Shown here piece after piece: positions 32,156 through 44,370 of a stretch of 64,000 nucleotides of DNA (positions are counted from its first letter, which is position 1; every line of letters starts with the position of its first letter). The DNA comes from Ectocarpus siliculosus (taxonomy: Eukaryota; Sar; Phaeophyceae; Ectocarpales; Ectocarpaceae). The stretch is taken from contig FN649746.1 in NCBI GenBank assembly GCA_000310025.1, forward strand, positions 420,544-484,543, read 5' to 3'. The notes beneath the pieces were generated by a model. That model was not told where the DNA came from. It did not search any database and saw only the letters and a list, made by a program, of their open reading frames with translations. The translations under genes were made by a program, and so were the position numbers.

Positions 32156-35100
32156 CCCCTGCTCCCCTGGAGATGCCCACAAGCTATGTATGAAGGAATC
32201 CAGGAGATTCACACCTCTGGTGTATGTATGGATATTCAGATCAACCGACAAAGCTTAGCCAAAGGGGCGCTATCGGGCATCACCCGTTCATATGTCTATG
32301 GCACATACACACAATTCACCGGTGTGCTACTCTGCTGCTTGCTGCTCCTCGTACAGCAGTTGGTCGTCGGCCCAACCCGGTGTTCCTCTTGGAGGGAACC
32401 GCTGTCATTTACGCCGTATGTGCCGTTTCGGGTGCTTTCATTGTCTCACCGCCTACAGTAGACACTTACTCCCAACACTGCTGTCGGGTGGATGTGGGAA
32501 TGCTGTCGGGTGGTACAAGGCGGTTCTCGACAGTCTCCCTTCTCCCTTCCTCACATATACCGCTGCTGCCATTGCCATGACGTGGCACTTTTTTCTGACT
32601 CTGAGGGCGCAAAACCTTGTTTGTTTGCAGGGAAAATTTGGTGCATGCTTTGCACAGATCGCCCCGGAGAGAAAAAACCCTGGGGCACGCACTTACGCCC
32701 GCATGTATACGCGACGTACGCGTAGTTGGCAATGTGTACAAAGTGCGGCTTCATTCGTCTTGACCAAATCAATGCAACTGTGTCATGAAGAATGATCAGG
32801 CATTACGCTTAATCTACAGATTTTTACGAAACGTATGTTGGCCAGACTTTAGGTTTGATAGTGGTGCGTGTATGCATAGACTAGTTGTGTTCACAGTAAG
32901 ATCACAGTTGTAAGATCGTGCTGATATTTACCCAGTATGTAATGTAGTATAGGCTACCACACCTTCCTCCCATATGTTTCCTCTCCAAGGGCAAACACAC
33001 GAAACTTCGTGTGAATGCTTAGGGTTATGACACACTGCTATAAACTAGACGAGAAGATGAGAGCTACGCTTCAATGCATGTATGTATAGCTGAAATCACC
33101 CCGCCCCGAGATTTCGTTACATACCTGGTCAGAACATGTTTAGAAAATCGCGACTTTCGAGGGAAGCAAGACGTTGCTGAGCCTTTATCCCTAGTTGGCG
33201 TTTTTTTTTGCGGATCCCAATGGAACTGCTATGCCGTCATGAGTGGCGACCCATGTTGTGTTGGTATTGGTGGGCGTTGCCCAAATGATTTAGAGTCGAC
33301 GGCGCCCAATGCCGACGTATCGCCGTCAAAAATACAGCAAGGGTTGTTATTGTACTTGGACCAACTCCAAAGCACGCATATAGCATTCAGCAGCCACAAA
33401 TCCTGAAGAAGGAAACGCGGCTCGAGTCATTTCGTCGCGACCGTGGCTGCTTAGCCTCGCGCGTAGCGATGAGAAGTAGACGCGTGTGTCGATTAATTGA
33501 ACGGGTCGCGTTCGTCAATGAACCGGTTACACGCGCCGTGAGGGGAATGGGACGAGGCCTCTCTGAGCTCATGCCACCAAGGGTAAGTCCTTGAGGGTTT
33601 TCTGGTGTGAGGTGCGCGCACATGCAGCGGTCCCGCACCGGTGCAAGGGTGCTAGCTCCCATTGGGGGCACCAGAAGGGTAGATTTGGAAGATGGAATGG
33701 CTCGACGCGCGAGTGGCATAGGGGCGGACCCTATGCTATACCGAAGGCCGAAGGGGGTGATATGTTGAGTAGAACACGCGTTGGACGAGACGAGAAAGTC
33801 TGTTCGGATCAGCTCAAAAAAGGGATGATCCAACCTTGTGGCACCTGAAACACATAACTTCTCAGACTGCAGACAACGTGATTCGCTCAGTTCATCCACG
33901 GTAGTGCGGTACAGAGGGCGCCGGCCCGCAGCGAAAGAGTAATCCAAATACCGCGGCCGACCGAAGATCTACTTGGCGTTACCCAACAATCAAACGAAAT
34001 GATAGGGTGCAAACACCCATTGTTCACATACATGCCCGAAGTACAGCAGCCAGAACACCGGCCCTCGAGAACAAGGGGCATTGTTGAGCACCTCTCACCA
34101 TTTGCCCCTGCATCCCGACGTGCCTTGCTTCCAGCAGGTGCGACGTTCAGCGAAAAGCAAGCGCCGATGGTTCGCCACCACATTTCCCTCTCCTGAATAA
34201 AGTGTCTTTCGGTTTGTAACCAACAAGCTCTTGACCGCTAGAGCGCAGGCAGTCGACGCAAGAGTGTCAAGCCCTGCGCATAGATACTATTTTGGACACC
34301 GTTTTATCGACCTCTCAGAACCACTCGTCTTCATTTCCACGTCCGTTTAGCCTTTGGGCAGAAAACTTCCTGCATTTGATACTTGAAACCTACACAGATC
34401 GTTCGTGTCGCATCCGTTTCAACTCTCGCCCCTCAACACCCAAGCGTAACAGCATCTGCCTTCAGCTCAAACGAACGTGTTATCACTGGAACGGACTATC
34501 TCGGCGTCATGTCCCTCACTTTGTACGGCGGACACACTTAATCGGCTTTCTGAACTCTACCAAGCGTTACTAGCTAACCCACGTTCGCAATCTCTCTTTT
34601 GACTGCTGTACAAGTCTGTGAGTGAGAAAGCCAAAATCACCTGTCTACTTCACGTCGACCTCGTTGTACGCGTAGGAGACGCCTTCAACCGCGACAGCGA
34701 TGACGAGATAGGTAAAAAAAACAGGTTAGAACTGACAACGCTTTGAGAGCACTTCGAACGACCACGCTAACCATTTCAATCCGCTCAAGCGCTTTTCCGC
34801 AGTACGTGGGGCGTCTTACGGCGACGCGGCGCCTGCACCCAATACACACTAGGTTACTCCTGAGAACAGCACTAAAAATACCTGGGTTGCTGCAGCATCC
34901 CAGACCCAAACGTGGAAGGAAATAAACCACGAACAATGCACAACTTTATCCACACCTCAGACAAGGGACCGGGCGAAAACGGCACCAATACTCTCCCACA
35001 CGGGTAACACGTACAACCTGACGACCCCATGACAAACATCAACATAGAACACTCCAAACACACCACCAATACATACCACGACAACACTTAATACCCCCCC

Positions 35101-35845
35101 AGCTACTACCTCACGCACACAAATGCGAGAAAAACGCTGGGAAGACAGTCTCGCCCGCCTCGTCACCCGCACATTGATTGATATATATACCTGAGGAGAT
35201 GTGCGACTCGGGGTGAACCCGGCCTTCGCCTTCATTCTCCAATGGGTAGGCTAGGTGCATCACTAAACACCTTTCCATGCGAGGAGGCCCTGAGGGGCGG
35301 CATGAAGGACCACTTTCCGAAGAGCCCATTCACCAACCATCTTGGGCACGACCACAAACTTGTACGGCCAAAACGTGACTTCTTAGCCTCCAAAACAGTT
35401 CTTTTTACGTACAGCAGCAGCGTGTGCTGTCTACACCTTTCTAAAGGAAGACCCTCGGCACCAAAAACGTAATGGTCCTACGAAAAACTTGTTCTCTTCG
35501 CTTTGACGGCGCAACGCCCAGGGATTCGTCGACAACCAACGGCGGCGAGTAGAAACTGCCGTCCGCGTCACCTCCTCAAAGGCCGGCGAAGGGCGCCCGT
35601 ACACCTCACGCACGCATGCATTCAAAAATCCTTAACATCTAGCCAACCTGGTTCGAGAGCCAGACCGGACAACGTGTCTGCACCCCCGGCTGGCTAAGGT
35701 TTACACGCCACCACAACCATCACGTGTATACGAGCACGCTTGGCCGGTCCGTGCGTCCGTCTACCTGCTCCTCCCGCTGCGATGTTTTCGCACCTGCTAC
35801 AGACATGACTTCGATGCTTTGCACCTGCCACCCCTGCCACTCCTC
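32156..35845. other. Gene-poor stretch
   Basis: No exon is supported. The longest open frame is 33387-33947 (-, 186 codons); it matches nothing I know and lacks domain features. The promoter and 5' UTR of the carrier should lie just above 32155, but no clear element is seen. Confidence 0.45.
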
Positions 35846-36183
35846 TTACCCCTCCTCCCATTGCATCCCTTCGATGCTTTGCCCGCTGCTCGAGAAGCCG
35901 TGCCGGACGTACACGCCGTCGACGATTATCGTCTCGAAGCGCTGACGGGACGGCTCGTAGTACGCGCTGCGCCACGGGGCGGGAAAGGACGGGGCAGCGC
36001 GAGACGGCGGGATCTCGGTGTGATCGCTCGCGAAGCGTACCCGGCGGCGGCGGCGGCGGCGGCGTTGTTCTCGCCTCTGGAGCTCCCTCAGCGACTCGTA
36101 GCGCGGTGGCGCGTTCTCGGCCTCTGCTGCCTCCGCTTCCGCGTCTTCGAGGTGTTCTTTCACGGAAAGGTTATGTCTTTGCT
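35846..36183 (-). CDS. Hypothetical protein, C-terminal exon with basic RVRF motif
   Basis: Not recognised. The exon seems to start after CTCAG|CAG at 36184 (or 36181) and ends with a stop at 35846, coding about 112 residues. The order is a helical acidic segment (KEHLEDAEAEAAEAE), a charged helix ending in a run of eight arginines, the motif RVRFASD, then a Pro/aromatic segment and VDGVYVRHGF before a short acidic end. RVRF followed by acidic or polar residues fits the RVxF docking motif for protein phosphatase 1; this is inference from a short motif. No upstream exon was identified and the opposite strand is also open, so the call is tentative. Confidence 0.4.
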
Positions 36184-39100
36184 GCTGAGATGACCGGAGC
36201 GTGAACAGAGGGGGGGGGGGTGTTCGCGAACAGGGACATTCGGGGAGGTGGGGAGGACGGACGAATGAATGTGTGTGTGGGCAACTGTTATTATTGTCTG
36301 CGAAGTCGTCGACGTATACGCTCGTAAAGGCTTGTGGAGCAGGAATATACACGTACTGAAGAACTTGGTTTTTGGTCTTTTTTATAATTATTTCGGACTG
36401 TCGGTTTCGCCTTCATTGTCTGGGTCATCGAGAAGCACCACCGCCGAAAAACCCGGCGCGCAATATCTCGGAGGCAAACGGACATGGTGGCAGTGCAGCC
36501 GCTGCTATCCGGGCGCGACTTGGTTTCCATCCGCGGGGCCGCACACAAGCACGTCTCCCTCTGCCGCCGCAAAAGCAGCAGTCGATGTGTCCTGAGGCAA
36601 CCTACAAACGACTGCTGTGTGCCGGGAAAAATGCGGCCAATCACAACGGTGTAGCTGTAGGTCTTCGCCACTGCATCACCAGGGCGTAGCGCAAAGGGGC
36701 CTCACAACCAAAGCCCACGGGCTATGATGCACAATTGATGGTTCAAGGAGAAGAACGTATATGGGTGTGTACTAGCTAACGAAGCCACGCTTTGACTACC
36801 ATGGTCACCAGACATCACGTAAGTTCGAGGTGCTGTTGAAACTATTGCCTTGGTACGGATGGGGTTGCAGGGAGAAAATTTTCGACCGAAGAATCTGTTG
36901 GTGGTAGTAACCTTGCGTGTGGTATGGAAACCTTGCTTGGTTGTATCTGGAAAATGTCATTTTATGGAACAGTGTGCTGAGCCACAGAGTGACTCTAAAG
37001 TACACTTGTTTGAAGACCATGTAAGGTAAAACGATCTGTGAAACAAATGTCTGGTCTAGAAGGCGCCTAGGAAGACGGCAAACCTGTGCAGAGGCAACAG
37101 TGCGCATGCTGATACACACGGCACGCGAGGTCATCTCATCGGATTTCTGAACGCGTATGCCTGTGATGTATCTGCTCGTGTACATACGCGTGTGTGCATG
37201 AAGATACAAGTAGATAAATGTGCATGAATATGTGCACAGGAAAATCTATCTGGTGCTTGCTGATGACGATGCGGGTGATGCTACCACAAGGGGACCTAGC
37301 GAATCATTTTTTTTTTTTTCTTAACATGACACAACGAAACCATATCTATCATAGAAAAGAGTCTGAGACAGATTAGCAATGGATTCATAGCGTCAGAAAG
37401 TACCTGTATGTCTACGATTTCCCAGACAGCATATAGGGACATCTCCCCTGCGGGTAACAGGCTCAACAAGACAGTTTGGTAGCTGTCTTGTGTGTCTCAT
37501 ATATGTTATGTTTTTGTTTCGAATGATTGTTCGAAAAGAGCAAAACAGGCGGTCAAGACAGGAAGACAGCGCGCATGATTGCACATGCTCGCAATTTTCT
37601 GGCCATGTTTCTGGCAAACCCGTAAATGTCGGAGAGATGGCACCCCCGTGTCAGCGTTTTTATATTAGCGTATCTCTCCACAACCAGGGGGGTACTGTAC
37701 CACTGCCGAAAAGGGTAGTTTTGGAAAACATCTCGTCGAGGGCTTTCCTGAGAGATATCGGTTGGTGTTCGCACCCTCCTAGTTGTAGAGAAAAACGCTA
37801 CAAAAAACGCTGACACGGGGGTGCCATCTCTCTAACCGTTACGGGTATGCAGCATACTTGCACATTGGCGCACCGTACGCGCTTTCGTCGTACCATGCTT
37901 ATTGACAATAGTCACACAGATAGGTCTCCTTGGTAACTCTCTCAGCCGCACAATACGTCCATTGACAAACCACTGAAATGAACACAACCGTTGGACGCAC
38001 TCTTACTCAGCCGGGATTGAGAGTAGTCACACACGTACCGTGGCAGTAGCGGCACGAGAGCACACAAACCGCACGCGCGTAAGGGCACCAACAGAAGGTT
38101 TGGGAGACCGGGAACAGCAGAGATTTGTTAAACCAGCGATAGAGGCCTCCTGCTCAAATCAGACCACCACCGCCCACGAGCAATCGGCATACATACACAA
38201 TAAGCATGTATGCGCACACAGCACACAGCAACCCCCATGGTACCCGAAACACAACAACACAAGATGCATAGATAGGCGGCCGAGAACCCCGTTTCTCTTG
38301 AGATTCTTGTCGCTGCCGTTGCAATGCTCTGCCGCTGCAATGCTGTGTACGTACGTGAACGATTGCGGCGCCCGTGAACGAAGACTCCCGCCGCCCTTTA
38401 GTTTTAGAAAATTAATTGGAATGCTGGGCACGGGACCCCGAGTTGTTGCGCACGGTGTGTGTGTGATTTCTTCCCATTTATTGTCGCGACAGTACCCCCA
38501 TTTTTCGTGGTGAGACGTGTACTACACTATTCAGTGCAGTAGAGTACTACACTTTTTCAGCGTATTTTTTCGTACAACAACAACCACCCAGGGTCACACA
38601 GGAGGGGGGTAAACCCCGGGCGGGGCTTTTTCCCTCTTTTTATTTTTGTTTTCGTGCCCCACCACCTTCCTCCTGCGGTGCGTGCTGAATTTTATTTTTA
38701 TCGCGAGAAGGGTCCAGCCGTCCCTTTCCCTCGTCAACCTACGTCAACCTTGCTACCGTCGAAGTTTGGTACTCACGAGAGCTTCATTGTTACTCCAGAA
38801 AATCGCTCTCCAGACCAGACGGCCAGAACCAAGAGAGTCGGTTTCGTCTGCTACTGCGCGCGGAAGCCGACGAAACTTGGCCGGGGCCATGATTTGCAAT
38901 GGGTTACCGAGGCATATTCGAGAATAATGTCGCGAGACGGTTGCCATAGGTCGAGATCGGCTTTTGAGACCCGGTCGGGCAAGGGTGGGGGTACTATCGG
39001 AATGGGATGGGCGTACGCACTACAAGTATACGACGAAAGCATTTTCCGTCGACGCAAGACGAGACTGAACCTTACCTTTGCTGTACAAGCTCCAGAATTC

Positions 39101-40980
39101 AGTGAACCTCTGAGGTTAGTTGAGCAAGATACATCAGCGGGAATAACGAAATAACTACTGGCACAATGGTGTCATAATGTAGTTATGTATGACCACAAAG
39201 GGCCGAAACGCTGACGACATGTTCCTTCTATACATATGGCAGCCAAGATTCAAGCGCATCAAATATCACGGGCCTAACGTAGGGTGTGTTTCCGTAGCTC
39301 CTAAGGCTATCACGAGTACCAGTACCAGTACCAGTGGCAAAGGGCAACTGACATTGAGAATAAATATTTTACCAGCTTTTTCTCTTGTTTTCACCAGACG
39401 CCTCCTCTTTGGCTGCACTGCTGTTACTCCTGGACACACGTGAGCCCCAAGCTCTTGTTCTCAACCACGAGAGAGCCATGAGAGAAAGAGGAGCGGTGTC
39501 ATCTCTTCCACTTTATTAGATGGAAAAGCCTTAGTGGGTTGAACCTCGCTCGAGAGGAGATATTCGGGTCATCTACTTATTTATTATGAAAGTAGACTGC
39601 TGTGACACACAAATACGCGTTGTGGACGTATCGCGATACGGGGAAAATCGAGAAATGGTCTACAGCAGTAAATAACACAGCAGCAGCAACTATGAAAGGC
39701 GGAATATTTCTGGGTCGAGGAGCAGAGAAAGCAAGCGCCACCTTGTCGGGATGTTCGCGACTATCCGTACCACTAGCGCATCACCTACACCGTGCGGAGG
39801 CTTCGCGCCTTATCGACTCCACCACTACGCGGCTCGCGCGCTCCTGTTCGCAAATACTGCTGTATGTCGTACTTCTTGCGAGCCACCTGGCTCTTTCAAG
39901 GGTGCTTAGTGCTTACCTCCCGCACCGCGAGGCTGGTACCCCAGGCAACCACGCACGCAGATAGGCCACCAATCAGGAGATGTGCAACCATGGCTGCTGT
40001 ACAGCAGCTCTCTCCCGTCTCGTCCCCTTCCAGCTGTGGTCCCAAATATTGTTTTCTTCTCTCCCTCCTCGCCTGCAAGCGCTACTGTGCCGCTACGCGC
40101 GAGACACGTCACGTGCTCGTGGCTCTTGGGGTGCCACCCGTGGTCTTCACATTGCTAACTGTTCTCATTTCTCTGTCCAGCACGTCCTCTACTGCTGTAT
40201 TACGCGCTATTAGCTTAGCAATATGCATATGATACAAGGCCAGGTTGCGGTCAAGCTGTCGCCCTGTACTTACTGTCGTCTTCGCCGACAGCGGGGAATG
40301 TGATAGCGTCGCCTGCGAGAAATTGGTTCGAAGGCCAGCTGCTTCAATGCCTTTATGCTGGTGTGTGCGTGCCCGACAAGTGTACAGCAGTACCGTTTCA
40401 ATTGGCCCTGCACCAGGGCAACAGGGCAACCAGGGCGAAGCACACAGGTGCAGTTCGGTTTCTGGTTTGAAAAAAAAAAGGTCAATCTATTGTAGGGATG
40501 ATGGGGGCACATGGATGGGCACTGCGCTGAGCAGCCGTGTTTCGAGCTTCTTACACAACACTATGTACTCGGTGATGGATCGAATGCTTGGTATTTGGTA
40601 TGGTGTCAAGTGTGACGTATGACAAAAGTGTCCTGGTCCGTTACCCGTCATCCGCAGATCCGCAGTCCGCAGCAGCTGTTTGGTTCGAATCCAGCTGTTT
40701 GGTCGAATCCGTGCTTGTATGTGCCTGTTCGGGTGATTGGAGCAGAATGATGCGGCGAAATTACGTCAGATCTAGATGCACCTGTATTTTTAATCCGTGC
40801 TACAAATCAGTTGCACAGGGTATCTTGTACGAAGTACTCCGGAGTAGTACGTCCGTATCATTCACACGGCACATGGGTCATGGTCTTCCTGCCGCTGCTG
40901 TCCTTCGTTGCGGTTTCGCTCGTGGGCAACACCCTCCCCGGGTGCCCCCCCCGTCCCTGGGGTAGGCCGAGGTTCCGCAA
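36184..40980. other. Gene-poor stretch with small mobile elements
   Basis: No gene supported. It contains the 230-bp MITE at 37618-37847 and an inverted copy (38478-38580) of a small repeat also found at 15050-15130 and 46290-46375 (core GTAGTGTAG...CTCACCACG...ATGGGGG...ACTGTC). The open frame 38654-39154 (+, 166 codons) shares a short block (CGCGAGAAGGGT...CAGCCGTCCC) with 26270-26300, so it is probably repeat-derived. Confidence 0.45.
37618..37847. mobile_element. MITE with 30-bp perfect core terminal inverted repeats
   Basis: GAGAGATGGCACCCCCGTGT starts at 37632 and its complement ends at 37832, identical over 30 bp (37632-37661 with 37803-37832). Flanking ACCCGTAA/TTACGGGT extends the symmetry outward, with mismatches. 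The core has CTCGTCGAGGGCTTTCC, shared with other small elements in this window. It is too short to code for anything. Confidence 0.88.
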
Positions 40981-42080
40981 ATGGATCTATCTGATCTAGA
41001 CCTCAAAAGACCACCCAGCAAAAAGACGGATATACGGTCCCTACTAGCAGAAGGACTGGCGAGAATGATGACCATCATCGTTGAGGCGTTCGGGGAGTTC
41101 GGGCTGACGGTATCGGAGAAGAAGACGGAAACACCTCCTGATGATGCGCGCGAGAAGGACAAGCCGACTACATACAACAGAACACCACAGCCCCCCCCGC
41201 CGCCACCGCTGACCATCGAAGCCGCGGGACAGAAATACGCCCAGACGACCGAGTTTCGGTACCTCGGTGGCCTCGTCCACGAACATGGCGACCTCACCCG
41301 GGAGACCAACTACAGGAGCAGAGGAGCGTGGGCGTGCCTCAGGCGATATGGCCGGGAGCTCTTCGACAGACCGAGAGCGCCATTCCGACTCAAGATCCGC
41401 CTCCTCCAGGCGGAGGCGATCGATGGAGGCACTGCTGTACGGCTGCATGACATCGTCACCACTCAGCGGCCACTACCAGACAGACGCTGCGGTCGATACA
41501 CCACCGACTGACTGCTCCTTCGAGTTATCGGGTACAAGCGCAAAAGAAAGACACCTACCGGCAGCTTTCCTACGCCCAGACGCTGAAGAGGGTCGGATGC
41601 CAGAGCGTTGAAGCCACGATCCGACAACGACGCCTACTGTTCGGGAGCATTGGCAAGGCAGCCAGACGGGCGACTCCCGAAACGACTGATTGATGCTCGG
41701 CGAACTGGCGGGGGGGGAGAAGCGACGTAGGGGGGGACAGGAACAGAACTGGCCGAAGTGTGTGCTCGACGACCTAAAGACACCCGGGGTCGACCACGGA
41801 TCTACGAAAACCGATCCATGTTGTCTCGGAATCCCGGTACCGAAAGACACGGCACCGAAGTTAAAGTGGACGGGAAAAAACCGCGAAGGTGGAGGGGGGA
41901 GTACCCTGGCATGCGGCGGTGCTGCAGGGAGCTGAGAGGTTCATGACCTCCTGGCACAAGAAAGAAGAAGAGGCCAGCCGACAACGAGCGCTCAAACGAG
42001 ACCACAAGCCAACAACCAATGGGGCGAGAGGGGGCAGGAGACGGACGAGACGGCGAGGGAAGAAAGTAAACGAGAAGAGA
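40981..42080 (+). mobile_element. 5'-truncated, frameshifted LINE (non-LTR retrotransposon) relic
   Basis: Conceptual translation shows the region after the reverse transcriptase catalytic core of LINE ORF2, spread over several frames. Frame 1 (40981-41420) has GLARMMTIIVEAFGEFGLTV, then FRYLGGLVHEHGDL and RLLQAEA. A shift near 41425 moves to MEALLYGCMT. A later frame has YRQLSYAQTLKRVGCQSVEA and RQRRLLF. The last pieces are RWRGEYPGMRRCCREL and a basic end near 42080. The upstream polymerase core with its Asp-Asp motif is missing, as expected of 5' truncation. It is dead: several frameshifts and stops. Confidence 0.8.
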
Positions 42081-42521
42081 CGAACCGAGTGGCGTGATAC
42101 GTGCCGGATTGAATTTCTTTTAGCCAATTCCCCCCCCCCAACGCTGCACCATTGCACCAACCCCCCACTAGTGATGACGTACCATTACCATGTATCGCTG
42201 GTTGGTGGCCATATTTGCGTGTTTGCTTGTTCGTTCGTTATCATTAATAGTGGTCTCTCCACCGTGTGCCTTAGGCCATTTGTTACGGTGTCTGTTTTAC
42301 TAGATATTTGTTCCCCCAAAAGAGACGACCCAAAAAATGATCTACAAAAAAGATTACCCCCTTCTTGCGGTGCTGGTCCATCCTTGTTTCTATTCCGAGT
42401 CATCGACCGAAAAAATGAGACCCTGCAAAGGCCGTTCGTCACACATACATACACCTTCCACCGCTATGTAGTATATACTATATGGTGTTTCGGTGATATC
42501 TCCGCATAAAGTGAAGCAACA

Positions 42522-42860
42522 GCGATGACAAAGGCATCCACCATGAGCTGTGTGTATGGTCCGTCTTGGGTGGTGGCTGTTGGAGACCACAGGGCGATTG
42601 GAGGAACGGAAACTGAGGTGGCGAGGGTCAACAGCACGCCGGAAAAATACCTACCGCGCCAGCAACCAGTTTTTTTTGCTCTCTGGCCTGTGTCCCAATT
42701 TTGGTTCATCGATGCTCCCTCGCCACCCACTCCAGCACCAGCGATGACAAAGGTATCCGCCATGAGCTGCGCGTATGGTCCGTCTTGTGTGGTGGTTGAC
42801 ACAGATCAGGAGGCTATAGGGCGCCCAAAACTTGGGTTCGCAAAAGTTGACAGCACACCA
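42522..42860. repeat. Direct duplication, 219-bp offset
   Basis: GCGATGACAAAGGCATCCAC at 42522 recurs at 42741 with few changes, and similarity continues for about 110 bp. The + strand frame 42525-42977 is open through both copies and repeats a peptide like MSCxYGPSxVV. The family is unknown. Confidence 0.75.
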
Positions 42861-43889
42861 ACAACGACCCCCCGCTGCTGCGTCCAGACTCTCTCGGCTC
42901 GTTTGCCGATTGTTTGCGCCGCATACGTCGGGTTGTCCACTTGGTCCAGCCGAATGAAAAAACAACGTTACCGCTGATGCTACTGACTCTGCACCAGTCA
43001 CATGACACAGCTCGTGTGAGCACCGTTCGTTAGAGTTTGCGGGGATCAACCGTCGAGAGATTAAGTTTGTAGGTAGCGACATGTGGTTGTGACCACAGAA
43101 AAAGACAGCCCCGACTTCTCCAAAACTGCCCCAGAAAAAGACAGGCTGTCCAGAACGGGTTGTCTTTTTTTGTTGGTCTTTTTCTGTTAAATAGACACCG
43201 AAAGAAGGGGTTCTGTGGCCAGTTGTCTTTTTTTGAGAAGGAAAAAAGGAAAAGACAGCCCCAAAAAAGAACCGTAAGAAATGGCCTTATTCTGTCTCTT
43301 ATTTCTTGTTTTTTCGGCCTGGTCTCTTTTTGTCCTCGCTCTTGTTCGTTTCGTTTCGTTTTTTTCTCTTTTTTCTCTTTGTCGCTCTTTTTTCTCTATT
43401 TTCCTGTGTCAGATGGCCTTGTCTCTGCTTGCGTGTGAAGCACCAAGATTGAACCAATGGGGTGTACCTCTTTCTCTCTGGTCCGTGATGCTGACTCCTA
43501 GTCTCAGTTGTTACCTCGCGTAGCGCGCAGAGGGAGCGGAGGACTCCAGAATATCTGTCGTTGATTTCTATTGACTTGCGGACCCCTCGGGGCCAGTTTG
43601 TTTGAGCGTACATTTTCAGGGTAAGTTAGCCTGTGACCACGGGAATCGACCGCGTCGAGTGTTGGATCAGCACGGACATATGAAGGTACTGGGTAGAGAG
43701 AGATCGGAACGGTTTTTAATGTGAAGACAACAACAATACCCTCGAACAAACGAAACTCAGGAGAAGGAAAGAAGGGGGGTCGTCACAAAAATTACTTGTC
43801 ATCCATCGTTGCTATGGATACAACTACAGCAGTAATCAAGGGTCTGTGCGAAAAAAAATTCGTGACACGTAGGCCTACTAATCGAAAAT
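42861..43889. other. Non-coding, repeat-derived
   Basis: A low-complexity, T-rich block at 43140-43400 has recurrent GTCTTTTT. A dispersed-repeat end lies at 43621-43735, with GATCAGCACGGACAT, GGTACTG and GAAGACAACAACAATACC. Confidence 0.5.
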
Positions 43890-44370
43890 CGGGGTCATTT
43901 TGGGGGGGGGGGGGGGGGACATATACCCATGCATCCCCGGGTTTTCCGCCGAGGCGTCGGCGCTTCCGGGTCATTTGGGGGGGGGGGGGCAGGACCCCGT
44001 GGTCCCCCCGGCTTTCCCCCCAAGGANNNNNNNNNNNNNNNNNNNNNNNNNNNNNNNNNNNNNNNNNNNNNNNNNNNNNNNNNNNNNNNNNNNNNNNNNN
44101 NNNNNNNNNNNNNNNNNNNNNNNNNNACGACGGCCCCTCCTTTAAAAAAATGGGTCTTATTTGGGGGGGGGGGGGGGGGGAATAACCCCCAGCCCCCCCC
44201 GGGTTTTCCCCAAGGCCGCGGGCCCTTGGGGGGATTTGGGGGGGGGGGGGCATGTACCCATGTATCCCCGGGCTTTCCGCCGAGGCATCGGCGCTTCGGG
44301 TTAGGGGGGGGGGGGGTATCCCTTGTATCTCCGGTTTTTCTGCCGAGGCGTCGGTGCTTCGGCGTCCTGT
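43890..44370. repeat. G-tract minisatellite broken by the assembly gap
   Basis: Units of 65-90 bp each carry a run of 9-18 G, then ATGCATCCCCGGGTTTTCC and GCCGAGGCGTCGGCGCTTC. At least four to five units are visible. N bases occupy 44027-44126, a standard 100-N gap placed inside the array, so the true length is unknown. Confidence 0.9.

Noticed and set aside
35625..35700. tRNA-like stretch with GGTTCGAGAGCC
   Set aside because: No consistent D arm or anticodon stem can be folded; only one stem-like match exists.
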